Shown here piece by piece: positions 7,454-14,627 of a stretch of DNA of 64,000 bases (position 1 is its first letter; every line of letters begins with the position of its first letter). Origin of the DNA: Bacteroidales bacterium M8 (lineage in GTDB: Bacteria > Bacteroidota > Bacteroidia > Bacteroidales > Muribaculaceae); the NCBI GenBank assembly GCA_001689495.1, contig LUJS01000050.1, positions 62,001 through 126,000 on the forward strand. Reading direction: 5' to 3'. The notes beneath the pieces were generated by a model. That model ran no database searches, was not told where the DNA came from, and saw only the letters and a program-made list of their open reading frames with translations. Both the position numbers and the translations under genes were made by a program.

Positions 7454-8749
7454 TTAAGTGCGCATTTTGGAATCACCGAGCCTAAGATCGGAGATGAGGA
7501 AGTTGCTTCCGGCCACGAGCACCAGCCCGTCCTCGCCCACATGGCTCCGGGCCTCGGCGAGGGCCTTGTTTACGTCAGACTCGACCCTCCCCTCGATGCC
7601 CGCCTCGGCAGCGGCGGCGGCCAGCAGGTCGGCGGCCAGCCCGCGCGGGGTTGTCGGCGCCGAAAACCACAGGCTCACGTCCCCCTCGATGCCCCTGATG
7701 TGTTCCAGCACCGGGGTCAGGTCCTTGTCGGCCACGAAACCGATCACCAGAGCCTTGCGCGGCGCCGGGGTGCGGTTCAGGGTGGCTACTATCTTCTCCC
7801 ATCCGCCGCAGTTGTGGCCCGTGTCGGCGATGGTGCGCGGCGAGTCCATTATGGTGGTCCAGCGCCCGAAGAGTCCCGTCAGGCCGACCACATGGGCAAA
7901 CCCCTCGCGCACGGCGCTGTCGGGGATTTCAAACCCGCTCTGTCTCAGGACCTCGACACTCTTCATCACCGTAGCGGCGTTGAGCGCCTGATGCACGCCC
8001 GTCAGCTCGCCGGTCACGAGCCCGAACACGGGCGAATTATATATGTTGGCATCCTCGCTGAACTCGGCCTCGACCGGGTCGGCAAGCAGCAGGGGCGCAC
8101 CGGCCTCGCGGGCCTTGGCCTCGAACACCGGCAGTGTCTCGTCGGTCCACTCACCTATCACCACCGGCACGCCGGGCTTGATTATCCCGGCCTTCTCCCC
8201 TGCAATCTCGGCAAGCGTGTCGCCCAGCAGGGCGGTGTGGTCGAGAGAGATGTTGGTGATGACGCTCAACACCGGATTGATGATGTTGGTGCTGTCGAGA
8301 CGGCCCCCAAGACCGGTCTCGATGACGGCCACGTCGACCTTCTCGTCGGCAAAGCACCTGAATGCCATCGTCGATGTCAGCTCGAAGAAGCTCGGCGACA
8401 GCCCCTCGGGCCTGTCGGCCATCCACCGCCCCACGAAGTCAACCACCCGCGCGGGGTCTATCTTGGCCCCGTCCACGCGGATGCGCTCGCGGAAGTCGAA
8501 TATGTGGGGCGACGTATAGAGCCCCGTCCTGTATCCCGCCGAGCGCAATATGGCCGCGAGCGTGTGGGCCGTCGAGCCCTTGCCGTTGGTGCCCGCGATG
8601 TGTATGCACGGATACTCGCGGTGCGGGTGGCCGAACATGGCATCGAGCGCCTCCGAGTTGCCCAGACCGGGCTTGTATGCTCCCGGACCTATCTTCTGAT
8701 AGACCGGCAGCGACGAATAGAGATAGTCTATGGCTTGCTGATATGTCAT
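7454..8749 (-). CDS. folC: Folylpolyglutamate synthase / dihydrofolate synthase
   Basis: A 431-residue Mur-ligase-family enzyme that adds glutamate to folates. The ATP-binding P-loop HIAGTNGKGSTAHTL is near residues 50-64. The family motif YTSPHIFDFRERIRV follows, then ETGLGGRLDSTN and NISLDHTALLGDT. The C-terminal ADTGHNCGGW stretch corresponds to the conserved D-x-A-HN region of the ligase, with GHN in place of the usual AHN. The start codon lies four bases from the stop of the first chromate-transporter gene, so these genes appear to be one operon. Confidence 0.94.
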   Translation of the reverse strand: MTYQQAIDYLYSSLPVYQKIGPGAYKPGLGNSEALDAMFGHPHREYPCIHIAGTNGKGSTAHTLAAILRSAGYRTGLYTSPHIFDFRERIRVDGAKIDPARVVDFVGRWMADRPEGLSPSFFELTSTMAFRCFADEKVDVAVIETGLGGRLDSTNIINPVLSVITNISLDHTALLGDTLAEIAGEKAGIIKPGVPVVIGEWTDETLPVFEAKAREAGAPLLLADPVEAEFSEDANIYNSPVFGLVTGELTGVHQALNAATVMKSVEVLRQSGFEIPDSAVREGFAHVVGLTGLFGRWTTIMDSPRTIADTGHNCGGWEKIVATLNRTPAPRKALVIGFVADKDLTPVLEHIRGIEGDVSLWFSAPTTPRGLAADLLAAAAAEAGIEGRVESDVNKALAEARSHVGEDGLVLVAGSNFLISDLRLGDSKMRT

Positions 8750-8753
8750 TGCG

Positions 8754-9326
8754 TCAGATATATATGAGGTATCCCGCCAGACCGGCCAGACACATTATGA
8801 GTATGGGGTGCCACTTGACCCAGTAGACCAGCACGAACGCCCCGGCGCAGAGCCCGATGCTCCACAGAATCTGTGCCGTCTCCTCGCCGAAGTTGGCCGC
8901 GTTCATCAGCAGCAGCGCGGCCGAGGCTATGAGCCCCACCACCACCGGGCGCAAGCCCGCGAAGATGCCCTTGACGACGGCACTGTCCTTGTGGCGGCTG
9001 ATGAGGTGGCTGGTATATGACACCAGCAGGAACGACGGCAGCACCACCACCAGCGTGCAGATTATCGACCCGAGTATGCCGAACAGCGGCCCCGACAGCG
9101 CGGGCGACGACACACCCGGCGCCACATATCCTATATACGTGGCCGAGTTGATGCCGATGGGGCCAGGAGTCATCTGTGATATGGCCACGATGTCGGTGAA
9201 CATCTGTTCGGTCACCCATCCGGGACCGACAATCTCGCGCTCGATCAGCGCGAGCATGGCGTAACCGCCGCCAAATCCGAAAAGACCTATCTTGAGGTAG
9301 GCCCAAATTAGACGCAGATATATCAT
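8754..9326 (-). CDS. Chromate transporter, half-size CHR subunit
   Basis: A 190-residue membrane protein with one CHR domain. The domain signature FGFGGGYAMLALIEREIV is at residues 16-33, followed by DIVAISQMTPGPIGINSATYIG. Five to six hydrophobic helices are visible. Short CHR proteins are encoded as pairs and are thought to work as heterodimers in anion (chromate or sulfate-like) transport; the physiological substrate in gut Bacteroidales is not clear. Its ATG overlaps the stop of the partner gene by four bases. Confidence 0.92.
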   Translation of the reverse strand: MIYLRLIWAYLKIGLFGFGGGYAMLALIEREIVGPGWVTEQMFTDIVAISQMTPGPIGINSATYIGYVAPGVSSPALSGPLFGILGSIICTLVVVLPSFLLVSYTSHLISRHKDSAVVKGIFAGLRPVVVGLIASAALLLMNAANFGEETAQILWSIGLCAGAFVLVYWVKWHPILIMCLAGLAGYLIYI

Positions 9327-9934
9327 GGCTCAATCTCTTTGTTGTCCTCAGACTTGATTTCCTTGGCGGTACGCTGCAGCGACTTGGCTTGGCGCGTAAA
9401 CCACCAGCATCCCACGACGCCGCCGATGACTATGTACAGGATGGGGTTTGACACCACCGGAATCCTCGACCATATCAGCAGGGCCACCGCTATGGGTATC
9501 CAGACAGTCTTCCACCCTATCTTGGCCGAGCGTGCCGACGTGATGACCGGCGCTATTATCAGGGCGACCACCGCCGGACGTATCCCCTTGAATATGGCCG
9601 AGAGCGTCTCGTTGTTCTTGATCAGGTCGGGGGTCAGGAAGATGGCTATGCCCAATATGATGAGGAACGAAGGCAATATCGTGCCCAGCGCGGCCACCAC
9701 GGCGCCGCGCATTCCGCGCAGCTTGTCGCCCACGGCCACCGAGAGATTCACGGCAAACACGCCCGGCAGCGACTGCGCCACGGCCAGCAGGTCGAGGAAC
9801 TCGTCGCGCTCTATCCACTTCTTGTGGTCAACGATCTCCTTCTCGATGATCGAGATCATGGCCCATCCGCCCCCGAAGGTGAACAGGCCCACCTTGAAGA
9901 ACGACAGGAATAACTGAATGTAGATGTTGTTCAT
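9323..9934 (-). CDS. Chromate transporter, half-size CHR subunit (partner)
   Basis: A 203-residue CHR-domain membrane protein. FTFGGGWAMISIIEKEIVD near residue 18 and DLLAVAQSLPGVFAVNLSV are the two CHR motifs. About five helices and a short charged C-terminal tail are seen. It is the first gene of the chromate/folC operon. It is translationally coupled to the second half by an ATGA overlap. It is the last clearly chromosomal gene before the RNA candidate and the phage. Confidence 0.92.
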   Translation of the reverse strand: MNNIYIQLFLSFFKVGLFTFGGGWAMISIIEKEIVDHKKWIERDEFLDLLAVAQSLPGVFAVNLSVAVGDKLRGMRGAVVAALGTILPSFLIILGIAIFLTPDLIKNNETLSAIFKGIRPAVVALIIAPVITSARSAKIGWKTVWIPIAVALLIWSRIPVVSNPILYIVIGGVVGCWWFTRQAKSLQRTAKEIKSEDNKEIEP

Positions 9935-9960
9935 ATCTGATGAAATATGTACGGCATGAA

Positions 9961-9999
9961 AAACAAAAATCGCCTAATCATTGGCCGATTAGACGATTT
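9961..9999 (-). terminator. Intrinsic terminator of the small RNA candidate
   Basis: Arms 9967-9979 and 9987-9999 pair over 13 positions with one mismatch. On the minus strand the stem is followed by a T-rich tail (complement of 9961-9969). It cannot serve the chromate-transporter genes, which start downstream of it. Confidence 0.8.
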
Positions 10000-10150
10000 G
10001 TTTGAGTTGCCTTGGAAGGCGGCTGTTGACTCCGCTTCCAAAGTTCTATAAATTAAGAGGTTATATCAGAGCGTCTATATCGGCTATGCACGATATTATG
10101 CACAGATGTGTGCGCTCAAAACCACAATGTCAAGGTTGGATTCAGTTTGT
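9961..10150 (-). ncRNA. Candidate structured small RNA at the chromosome-phage boundary
   Basis: On the minus strand a -7 box (10156-10163) is followed by about 190 bases without a coding frame that end in an intrinsic terminator. Reading 5' to 3', the stretch folds into a closing stem (10113-10117 with 10069-10073). That stem encloses two perfect hairpins: 10109-10113 with 10100-10104, and 10091-10096 with 10077-10082. A third long hairpin follows (10032-10041 with 10012-10022, one bulge), then the terminator stem. This layout of promoter, three-way junction, hairpin and terminator is what a small regulatory or housekeeping RNA looks like. I do not recognise a family, and it does not have the single long rod of 6S RNA. 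It could belong to the host or to the phage. Confidence 0.55.
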
Positions 10151-10155
10151 GTAGG

Positions 10156-10163
10156 CAAAGTTA
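10156..10163 (-). promoter_or_regulatory. -7 promoter box of the small RNA candidate
   Basis: The minus strand reads TAACTTTG followed by C, identical to the host -7 boxes elsewhere in the window. A weak TTTT sits about 18 bases upstream in place of TTTG. The predicted transcript start is near 10149. Confidence 0.55.
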
Positions 10164-10285
10164 ATACAAAATGTTTGAAAAGTAGCGTGAATTTGTGGCG
10201 CGAAATAGTTAAATAGTGTTAACAAATATGTCGTCGAATCAAATATAGTCCACAGCACAGAACTGCACATGTACTGCACAGATAC

Positions 10286-10317
10286 AAAAACTCCCCTCTC
10301 GGAAACCGGGAAGGGAG
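10286..10317 (-). terminator. Intrinsic terminator at the left end of the phage transcription unit
   Basis: Arms 10291-10302 and 10306-10317 pair over 12 positions with one mismatch and one G-U, with a three-base loop. They are followed on the minus strand by a run of five T. It lies just downstream of the leftmost phage gene. Confidence 0.8.
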
Positions 10318-10338
10318 CCAACATTTATTGAGCATGAA

Positions 10339-10668
10339 TCACTTTTTCGGAATTGCATTGTAGATACGTTCTACGAGTCCCCAGAATTCATCTGGACAAG
10401 GGTGTTCAGCTATAGCTTCACAGCCCTTCTGGATATATGCGAGTTCATCAGGAGTAAACTCGACGGTGAGAGGTTGGGCAATATCTTTTTCGATGTTCCA
10501 GACGATTCCCTTACCGTCCTCATTCTCCTTGATTTCATATTTCTCCTGATCCGCTGCGGTCAGGCCCACTTTCTTCAGAATGCCACGCTTCATAGCATAC
10601 TCCATGAAAGTATTCTGCTGGGGAAGAAGCTGTGGGAAATAAAGTCGATCTTTAACGTGTAGTTCCAT
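10339..10668 (-). CDS. Hypothetical phage protein
   Basis: A 109-residue soluble acidic protein that I do not recognise. I take ATG 10668 (MELHVKDRLYFPQLLPQ) as the start because the earlier in-frame codons lie in AT-rich leader sequence. The middle contains a conserved-looking SD-free helical stretch, KRGILKKVGLTAADQEKYEI, and the C-terminal half reads like a short helical domain with one CPDEFW motif. It is the last gene of the phage minus-strand array and is followed by a good terminator. Confidence 0.6.
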   Translation of the reverse strand: MELHVKDRLYFPQLLPQQNTFMEYAMKRGILKKVGLTAADQEKYEIKENEDGKGIVWNIEKDIAQPLTVEFTPDELAYIQKGCEAIAEHPCPDEFWGLVERIYNAIPKK

Positions 10669-10701
10669 AATTGTTATTGATTGCTGTTTATTAATAATAG
10701 T

Positions 10702-10729
10702 GAAGCCCAAACTGGGGTGTTTGAGCTTC
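10702..10729 (-). terminator. Hairpin between the two leftmost phage genes
   Basis: Arms 10702-10712 and 10719-10729 pair with one mismatch around a six-base loop. The minus-strand tail is only moderately T-rich, so this may be a processing or attenuation hairpin rather than a full terminator. Confidence 0.4.
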
Positions 10730-10741
10730 GTTGTATATTTT

Positions 10742-11245
10742 TTACCATGTCAGAATATTGTAGCTGATACCAATCCCAATGTACGGACTTATTTTCTTAT
10801 CAGTTCCACAATATCCAGCCCCAACATGGAGTCCAAGACCCCATCTTTTAGGAGGTTCACGAATACGTTGGGTGATTGTAACTGTGTTCCTAAATATATT
10901 GATACTATCTAAATTCACATTGAAACCACTGACCCAAGCGTGATAAGTGCTATCCTGATATTCTTTCTGTTGGATGGGCACTTCGACATATACGCTATCC
11001 ACTTTGATGCTGTCAGTTCCTTTTGTGTAGATTGTATCGGTAATCGGCAATTTGACCGGAATGTATCGTAGAACTACGCTATCTACTGGAATTGGCTGAC
11101 GATATGTAATAGTGTCAATGACTGTATCTGTGAAAACCGTTGTATCATTAACTGGAGGCGATGATCTGGAACCTCCGAGCCTACCACCTGCAAACCCAAT
11201 AATGAGTGCGAGGATGATTGCTATGATAATTGGAAGTTTTTTCAT
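10742..11245 (-). CDS. Membrane-anchored lysis-cassette protein, spanin-like candidate
   Basis: A 167-residue protein with one N-terminal membrane segment (PIIIAIILALIIGFAGG). A proline- and threonine-rich stalk follows, rich in D-T-V-I-D-T type repeats, and the C-terminus of short alternating strands ends in PYIGIGISYNIL. It starts at ATG 11245, overlapping the amidase stop (ATGA). An anchored protein translated right after the endolysin suggests a role in envelope disruption. The family is not recognised, so this is context-based. Confidence 0.55.
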   Translation of the reverse strand: MKKLPIIIAIILALIIGFAGGRLGGSRSSPPVNDTTVFTDTVIDTITYRQPIPVDSVVLRYIPVKLPITDTIYTKGTDSIKVDSVYVEVPIQQKEYQDSTYHAWVSGFNVNLDSINIFRNTVTITQRIREPPKRWGLGLHVGAGYCGTDKKISPYIGIGISYNILTW

Positions 11246-11931
11246 AGAAGATGTTTGTATTCTGGAATGGCATCGAAACACGGACATCCTTTGATGTATT
11301 CGTATGGTTCGATAACACCATTGCCGTTTAAGTCTGGAGATGTGTCACGATGCCCCATGATTACTTTGACGTGAGGGTAACGCGCTACCAGTTGTTTCAG
11401 CAGCTTGATAAGGCTTGCTTTCTGTTGTGGTGTTCGAGTGTCCTTAATCATACGCCCATTTGTGTCACGAGCGTCCAAGCCACCCACATAACAGATACCG
11501 ATAGAATTAGCATTATGACCTGAAGTGTGGCATCCAATTTTGCTTTCTGGTCTGCAAGCCTCAATAGTGCCGTCAAGATGAATCACATAATGATACCCGA
11601 TATAACGAGTCTGTCCTTTTGCGTCAGTATATGTGGAAAATCTACGAGCTTTGTGAGCAGCGTTGATTTTTTCAGAAGAATATGGAACGCCTTCTTTTGT
11701 AGCCGAACAGTGAATGATGATTTCAGTTATTAGGCGTGGAGATGTTGGAAACCCCATGCTCTCCCATGTATGACCGCCAACAATGCCATCAGGAGTCAAA
11801 CCATGATTTTTCTGATAAGCTCTAACTGCTTTATCAGTGTTAGGTCCAAAGACACCATCAACCGGTACGCCAACTTTGGCTTGAACGATTTCTACATCCT
11901 TGCCACGGCTTCCAAGTTTAACGGTCATCAT
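11242..11931 (-). CDS. Endolysin: peptidoglycan-binding domain plus N-acetylmuramoyl-L-alanine amidase
   Basis: A 229-residue lysis enzyme that cuts the amide bond between MurNAc and the stem peptide. Residues 1-60 form a PG_binding_1 domain (LGSRGKDVEIVQAKVGVPVD, then FGPNTDKAVRAYQKNHGL). Residues 68-225 are an amidase_2 zinc domain. The first zinc ligand lies in EIIIHCSAT, the GYHYVIHLDG strand follows, and the last histidine and aspartate region reads MGHRDTSPDLNGNG then KGCPCFDA. There is no signal peptide, so export must rely on the neighbouring membrane proteins. It overlaps genes on both sides by four bases. Confidence 0.93.
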   Translation of the reverse strand: MMTVKLGSRGKDVEIVQAKVGVPVDGVFGPNTDKAVRAYQKNHGLTPDGIVGGHTWESMGFPTSPRLITEIIIHCSATKEGVPYSSEKINAAHKARRFSTYTDAKGQTRYIGYHYVIHLDGTIEACRPESKIGCHTSGHNANSIGICYVGGLDARDTNGRMIKDTRTPQQKASLIKLLKQLVARYPHVKVIMGHRDTSPDLNGNGVIEPYEYIKGCPCFDAIPEYKHLL

Positions 11932-12134
11932 TGTACAAATGAATTACTGGGAATATACCATTCTTGTTCACCCTGATATGGCTCTCCAATAAGAGATACC
12001 CATGCGCCCCTGACAGTTCCGTCATTTCGGTAGCATAATTCAACTATATTTCCTTCACGACCAATTAGGTCTTCAAGTCTTGTCTCCGTTAGTGTGACTG
12101 AAGGAATAATCGTCACTTTATCGTTGATGTTCAT
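11928..12134 (-). CDS. Small hypothetical protein of the lysis cassette
   Basis: A 68-residue protein, predominantly beta (NDKVTIIPSVTL, GREGNIVEL, GAWVSLIGE), resembling a small SH3/KOW-like barrel. There is no membrane segment or cysteine cluster. Its stop overlaps the endolysin start by four bases and its start lies just downstream of the holin-like gene, so it is part of the lysis operon. Function unknown. Confidence 0.65.
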   Translation of the reverse strand: MNINDKVTIIPSVTLTETRLEDLIGREGNIVELCYRNDGTVRGAWVSLIGEPYQGEQEWYIPSNSFVQ

Positions 12135-12136
12135 GA

Positions 12137-12502
12137 TTAATATCCTGTGGGCGGTTTGCGATTAGGACAGTTTACCACTTCACATTTCAACATACGCAAA
12201 CGTGTTATCTCAACCTCCAGCGCGGTGTTGTGTTTGGTAATTTCAGCCTTCTCATCTCGATGCTTGGTAACTTGAACGTATAGTTCATCAATCTTGTCAT
12301 TAAGGCGGCAGCGTTCTGTTTCCCATTCCTTCTTTTCTTCAGCAGCCATTTTGCGCTCTTCATCATAGAGTTTCTTCCACTCTTCAGATTGCTTGGCTTC
12401 GTTTTCGATAATTTTTGACTTGCGAACTTGAGGAAAAAACAAAAGCATACCGCCAGCACCAGTTATTAAACTGACGGCAGCGGTTACAATAATCTCAATC
12501 AT
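12137..12502 (-). CDS. Holin-like / coiled-coil membrane protein
   Basis: A 121-residue protein with one N-terminal membrane helix (IIVTAAVSLITGAGGMLLFF). A long charged coiled coil follows (residues 30-105, rich in E, K and heptad leucines), and the tail has two cysteines (CEVVNCPNRKP). Its position directly before the endolysin genes suggests a holin or other lysis regulator, but single-helix coiled-coil proteins can also be spanin components. Stop and start overlap neighbours by ATGA on the terminase side. Confidence 0.6.
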   Translation of the reverse strand: MIEIIVTAAVSLITGAGGMLLFFPQVRKSKIIENEAKQSEEWKKLYDEERKMAAEEKKEWETERCRLNDKIDELYVQVTKHRDEKAEITKHNTALEVEITRLRMLKCEVVNCPNRKPPTGY

Positions 12503-12984
12503 TCTTTAGATTTGGATTCGGTTTCTGTCTTAGATTCAGGCACAATGACGTTGAAAGTGATACCACCTTCGCCACCGCCTTCAAAATTCACATTTGTAGT
12601 CTGAGCTTCCTTGACAGCATACATATCCATTAATGCCTTTGCCGCACTTACAGCCACACTTCTCAGTGGAGCTGGAGAGAGCAAAGTACCTCGTCTGTCT
12701 CTGAATTGAGCCGTAGAAGTCTCGTCAATGATTTTCATAAGGTTCTGAGTGAGATAGCGTTTCATATCGCCAGCTTCGTCAGCGCTCATTTCTTCAAGCT
12801 CTTTGATATATGCCTGAATGTCCTCTCGCGCCAACAATTTCTTAGCCCAATGGCGAATACGTGGACCATCTTCCTTATATACCTCTGAATAACATTTGAC
12901 TGCATTACCGGCATAAGGTGCCGTGCCGTTGACGAACAGCTCACAAAATAGCACCTCTTGTTCAGTTAATTGCTTGTTATCCAT
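12499..12984 (-). CDS. Terminase small subunit
   Basis: A 161-residue protein. The N-terminus (LTEQEVLFCELFVNGTAPYAGNAV in outline, then a helix with KKLLAREDIQAYIKEL) matches the helix-turn-helix DNA-binding domain of phage terminase small subunits. The middle part is helical oligomerisation sequence. The C-terminus (GGITFNVIVPE) resembles the short beta tail that contacts the large subunit in this family. The large terminase subunit is not adjacent and not in the window, which is unusual for tailed phages, so it should lie at the other end of the genome. Confidence 0.72.
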   Translation of the reverse strand: MDNKQLTEQEVLFCELFVNGTAPYAGNAVKCYSEVYKEDGPRIRHWAKKLLAREDIQAYIKELEEMSADEAGDMKRYLTQNLMKIIDETSTAQFRDRRGTLLSPAPLRSVAVSAAKALMDMYAVKEAQTTNVNFEGGGEGGITFNVIVPESKTETESKSKE

Positions 12985-12999
12985 TGAAATTCCTAATTG

Positions 13000-13026
13000 A
13001 AACCCTCGATGTATAACCGAGGGTTT
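13000..13026 (-). terminator. Intergenic hairpin upstream of the terminase gene
   Basis: Perfect nine-base arms AAACCCTCG (13000-13008) and CGAGGGTTT (13018-13026). The minus-strand tail has only a short T run, so it may act as a weak terminator or mRNA processing site. Confidence 0.45.
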
Positions 13027-13048
13027 GTTTATTAGGAATAGTCAGCTA

Positions 13049-13327
13049 TTAGGGCTTTTGTTTGTATTCAAGAAGTTTCTCTAAAATGAGATCTTTGAAC
13101 ATTGTGCCTATGCCATCAGCGGCTGCGGTAACGTCTTCATAGCTTCTTAGATACTCCATGTTGAAATTGAATTGAAGGTCAAAGCCAGTGATTTCAATAA
13201 GGGTGATGTCCTGATTGTTGGCGCTGACCACTTTGTACACATCTCGGTCAGAGATTGCACGGAACTTGACAACCGGCTCATCCACCGGTGTCAAGTTGTC
13301 TTGGGGTTGTACTTCTTCTGTATTCAT
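13049..13327 (-). CDS. Hypothetical phage protein
   Basis: A 92-residue protein, acidic at the N-terminus and helical toward the end (GTMFKDLILEKLLEYKQ). The centre reads FRAISDRDVYKVVSANNQ and FDLQFNFNMEYLRSY. No family is recognised. It overlaps the exonuclease stop by four bases and sits at the downstream end of the replication operon. Confidence 0.6.
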   Translation of the reverse strand: MNTEEVQPQDNLTPVDEPVVKFRAISDRDVYKVVSANNQDITLIEITGFDLQFNFNMEYLRSYEDVTAAADGIGTMFKDLILEKLLEYKQKP

Positions 13328-14124
13328 ATCTTGAAATGTTTGCGTGACTTTTCAGCTTTATTCATCTGGATTGCGCTACCTTCGCCAAGAGTACCGCCTA
13401 CACTACGCATACGCTGGGCGATTACAGCTGCAACATTAGTAGTTGCTGTAACGTCCGCATCTGCATCGTGAGCATCGTCAAGTTCAATGCCAAGAAGCTC
13501 GCACATAATTTCGAGCTTGTAAGAATTGACGTTAGGTATATGGCATAGAGCCAACTGACCGAGGTGGATGGTGTCAATCATTTGGGGGTGCCAGTTGCCG
13601 TAGAAATCTACCCATCCACGCACCAGCTTGATAAGTTCTTTGAGCAAGCCGGTGTATTCAAACATTTGAGTCAAGAAGCCTTCATCGAAAGTGATGTTCT
13701 GTCCTATGACAATAGGCTTCATGTTTTTAGGTGTTTTGGGAGCTGTCACATTTGTAATCAGATCGAGAACACCCTGTGCTACTTCCATGATGTCTATGCC
13801 CTGACTGTACAGCATATCCATTGTGATTGCTGTATATTCCAACGCTTTGTCGGAATAAATCATAGAAGTTGGCTGTTCTACATCATATTTGCTTTTCAGA
13901 GTCTTTCTCTTAGGGGCTGACGATTTCAACTCCTTCTGATTGTATGGGTACACATATTTGATGTATGACCCAAGTTTCTCGAAAGTGTCAAGACGAATCG
14001 CATGAATAGCGATTTGGGTTATGCCGATTTGAGCGACTGAAGCGTCTTTGTTAGGCACATCTCCAGTTTCAAAGTCGAGAACGAGCCCGACAATGTAGGG
14101 GGTGGTTTCTTTAGGTGCTGCCAT
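13324..14124 (-). CDS. DnaQ-like DEDDh 3'-5' exonuclease
   Basis: A 266-residue nuclease, probably the proofreading subunit of the phage polymerase. Motif Exo I is LDFETGD near residue 17 (D-x-E), Exo II is VIGQNITFDEGFL (D), and Exo III is DDAHDADADVT near residue 225, giving the H-x4-D spacing of DEDDh enzymes. It lies downstream of the split polymerase III alpha genes and on the same transcript. Because the polymerase PHP domain is degenerate, an exonuclease acting in trans is needed for proofreading. Confidence 0.88.
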   Translation of the reverse strand: MAAPKETTPYIVGLVLDFETGDVPNKDASVAQIGITQIAIHAIRLDTFEKLGSYIKYVYPYNQKELKSSAPKRKTLKSKYDVEQPTSMIYSDKALEYTAITMDMLYSQGIDIMEVAQGVLDLITNVTAPKTPKNMKPIVIGQNITFDEGFLTQMFEYTGLLKELIKLVRGWVDFYGNWHPQMIDTIHLGQLALCHIPNVNSYKLEIMCELLGIELDDAHDADADVTATTNVAAVIAQRMRSVGGTLGEGSAIQMNKAEKSRKHFKI

Positions 14125-14126
14125 AA

Positions 14127-14627
14127 TTAGTGTATGAATTTTGCAATCGTTGTGAGTGCGGTTGTTAAAAATGAATCTAAATCTTTATCGTTGTAGAGCA
14201 CGATGTCGTATAGGTCGATGTCGAGGGTCAAGCGTTCCAAATCCCGCTGCTTACGATTTTCATCAATTTCATGGAGATTCGGACGTTTAATATAGACTGA
14301 GATAATCTTGTATTTATCGCCCCATTTCTCTTTCAGCTCAATTAAACCCTTTTCATCTATCACATAAGTGGTAATAGGAGCTGTGATTTGTGCTGGGTCG
14401 GTCCAGTAATGGTTTCCACCAAAAAAGGTGTATGCCAGCGGTTTTTCAGGAATGGGATGGTCATGTCCTACAAACCAATGGTCTCGTCCATTGATTTCGC
14501 CTTCTCGCATCGGACGTGTGGTGTATGAACAGACAGCTGGAATGCCATCGTGTTCTTGAAGGTAGAGCGAGAGAGTAGTTTTCCCACTCCCCGACGCTCC
14601 AACAAGTGCTATAATGATTGGTTTCAT
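14127..14627 (-). CDS. Guanylate-kinase-like nucleotide kinase
   Basis: A 166-residue P-loop kinase. Walker A is ALVGASGSGKTTLS at residues 6-19. The guanylate-kinase signature follows as SYTTRPMREGEINGRDHWFV near residue 35. A YVIDEKGLIEL stretch corresponds to the NMP domain exit, and KRQRDLERL-type arginines lie in the lid region. Likely role is (d)GMP or other dNMP phosphorylation for phage DNA synthesis. The start is ATG 14627, which overlaps the polymerase stop (ATGA); the longer frame upstream lacks support. Confidence 0.85.
   Translation of the reverse strand: MKPIIIALVGASGSGKTTLSLYLQEHDGIPAVCSYTTRPMREGEINGRDHWFVGHDHPIPEKPLAYTFFGGNHYWTDPAQITAPITTYVIDEKGLIELKEKWGDKYKIISVYIKRPNLHEIDENRKQRDLERLTLDIDLYDIVLYNDKDLDSFLTTALTTIAKFIH

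Noticed and set aside
6385..7485. Long plus-strand open frame (366 codons) over dusB
   Set aside because: It is antisense to a gene with clear catalytic motifs; GC-rich DNA gives long spurious frames and the product lacks any recognisable pattern.
7541..8767. Long plus-strand open frame (408 codons) over folC
   Set aside because: Antisense to folC, which has the P-loop and ligase motifs; the other frame has no domain-like sequence.
9961..10150. 6S RNA or tmRNA at the boundary
   Set aside because: There is no single long rod with a central bubble, no tRNA-like end and no tag frame; the fold is a three-way junction plus hairpin.
10240..10285. CTGCACA direct repeats as a phage att core
   Set aside because: The repeats are only seven bases and both copies lie on the same side of the boundary; the other phage end is not visible.
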